DNA from: Spirochaetaceae bacterium
GTDB lineage: Bacteria > Spirochaetota > Spirochaetia > Treponematales > Breznakiellaceae
Direction: 5' to 3'
Length of the DNA: 12,131 nt
Assembly: GCA_031269165.1 (NCBI GenBank)
Contig: JAISZQ010000120.1
Coordinates: forward strand, 1 to 12,131
Below, in pieces: positions 11,676-12,131 of this stretch (position 1 is the first letter of the stretch; the number at the start of each line of letters is the position of its first letter). Under the pieces are notes generated by a model, which searched no databases, was not told the origin of the DNA, and saw only the letters and a list, made by a program, of their open reading frames with translations. The translations under genes and the position numbers were made by a program.

Positions 11676-12131
11676 TCACGGGATAATCGCTTCCGCAATC
11701 GCGCCGTAGGGGCCTTTCTCCCCCTCCCGCTCGATCTCCCACGCCCCCGCCATGTAGACGCGCTTGCCCCGGTCTTCCTCGCCAAACGAAAGCGTCAGCG
11801 GCGGGTTCGTGTCGAAGGAGGAGCGAACCAGTTCCTTTTCGATGTCCTCAGGCGGGTGGTCGAGAATCGCCCAGCGCACCTCGATGCCGTGCACGTTCTT
11901 CGGCTTGCCCCGGCGTGCCGCGTTCTCGTCCCGGTAATGGACGATGAGGCGGCGGCGGGTGCCTGAGTCCACGGTAAGTTGCGGGCACGTCGTGGGAATC
12001 GGCACGGGGGTACGCCCCTCCTTGTGGTTGGGAATCCCCATAGCGTCCCGGTCCTCGTCCGTTACCGGCGCATAACGAAGGTAACGGTTCACGAAGTCCC
12101 GCAACGCGGCCTCGGAAACCGCACGGACGCG
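11676..12131 (-). CDS. Conserved protein of unknown function, 3' part (start off window)
   Basis: The frame stays open to the right edge, so the 152 visible residues are a C-terminal part. The possible TTG start at 12104 has no ribosome binding site, and the sequence before it (RVRAVSEAAL) reads as protein. The visible part includes RDFVNRYLRYAPVTDEDRDA, then PIPTTCPQLTVDSGTRRRL, VHGIEVRWAILDHPPEDIE, SFDTNPPLTLSF and a C-terminal KRVYMAGAWEIERE. Alternating hydrophobic and polar residues suggest a beta-rich domain, perhaps of immunoglobulin/fibronectin type. I recall similar proteins from treponemes and other anaerobes but know no function. It is transcribed toward the peptide gene with a 184-base gap, so a shared transcript is possible but not shown. 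Confidence 0.6.
   Translation of the reverse strand, partial: RVRAVSEAALRDFVNRYLRYAPVTDEDRDAMGIPNHKEGRTPVPIPTTCPQLTVDSGTRRRLIVHYRDENAARRGKPKNVHGIEVRWAILDHPPEDIEKELVRSSFDTNPPLTLSFGEEDRGKRVYMAGAWEIEREGEKGPYGAIAEAIIP

Overview
The window (12,131 bp, GC-rich) most likely comes from a spirochaete, probably a Treponema-like organism. The main reason is two adjacent genes for spirochaete-type FlaB core flagellins. A sigma-28-type promoter next to the first, and many intergenic palindromic repeats, fit this. The genus is an inference.

Left part (1-3250). A partial minus-strand gene (1-472) resembles REP-associated Y1/IS200-like transposases but has lost the HUH segment. Two plus-strand flaB genes follow (819-1679 and 2230-3084), each with its own promoter and terminator. 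The first has a near-consensus sigma-28 promoter. The second has a consensus sigma-70 promoter with a weaker sigma-28-like site upstream. Both leaders carry a small hairpin with GGA in its loop ahead of a GGA-containing ribosome binding site, as in CsrA-controlled flagellin mRNAs.

Middle part (3250-8260). A sigma-70-type promoter drives a tight three-gene plus-strand operon: hyuA (3570-5609), hyuB (5610-7319) and a small cupin gene (7324-7659). This looks like an ATP-dependent hydantoinase/oxoprolinase/carboxylase-type enzyme with an accessory cupin; the substrate cannot be read from the sequence. About 600 bp without genes follow, made of stacked repeats: a perfect 40-bp palindrome, a hairpin that would act as a minus-strand terminator, an inverted copy of a repeat found near base 620, and others.

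Right part (8260-12131), all minus strand. In order of transcription: the 3' part of a conserved protein of unknown function (11676-12131), a 42-residue Cys-containing peptide (11363-11491), a radical SAM/SPASM enzyme with a PqqD/RRE-like N-terminus (9822-11285), a small Asp-box protein (9376-9684), a 77-residue two-repeat Cys/His protein (9114-9347) and a distant uracil-DNA-glycosylase-like protein (8267-9022). The peptide plus radical SAM enzyme form a candidate RiPP (ribosomally made, post-translationally modified peptide) system. This is the most interesting content of the window. The last gene is bracketed by two near-identical hairpin-plus-leader blocks, suggesting cassette-like duplication or exchange.

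Dispersed 16-nt arms (consensus GAGCCTGTTCCAAAAC), mostly paired as inverted repeats, occur at four intergenic places and may be REP-like elements. No rRNA, tRNA or CRISPR was seen.
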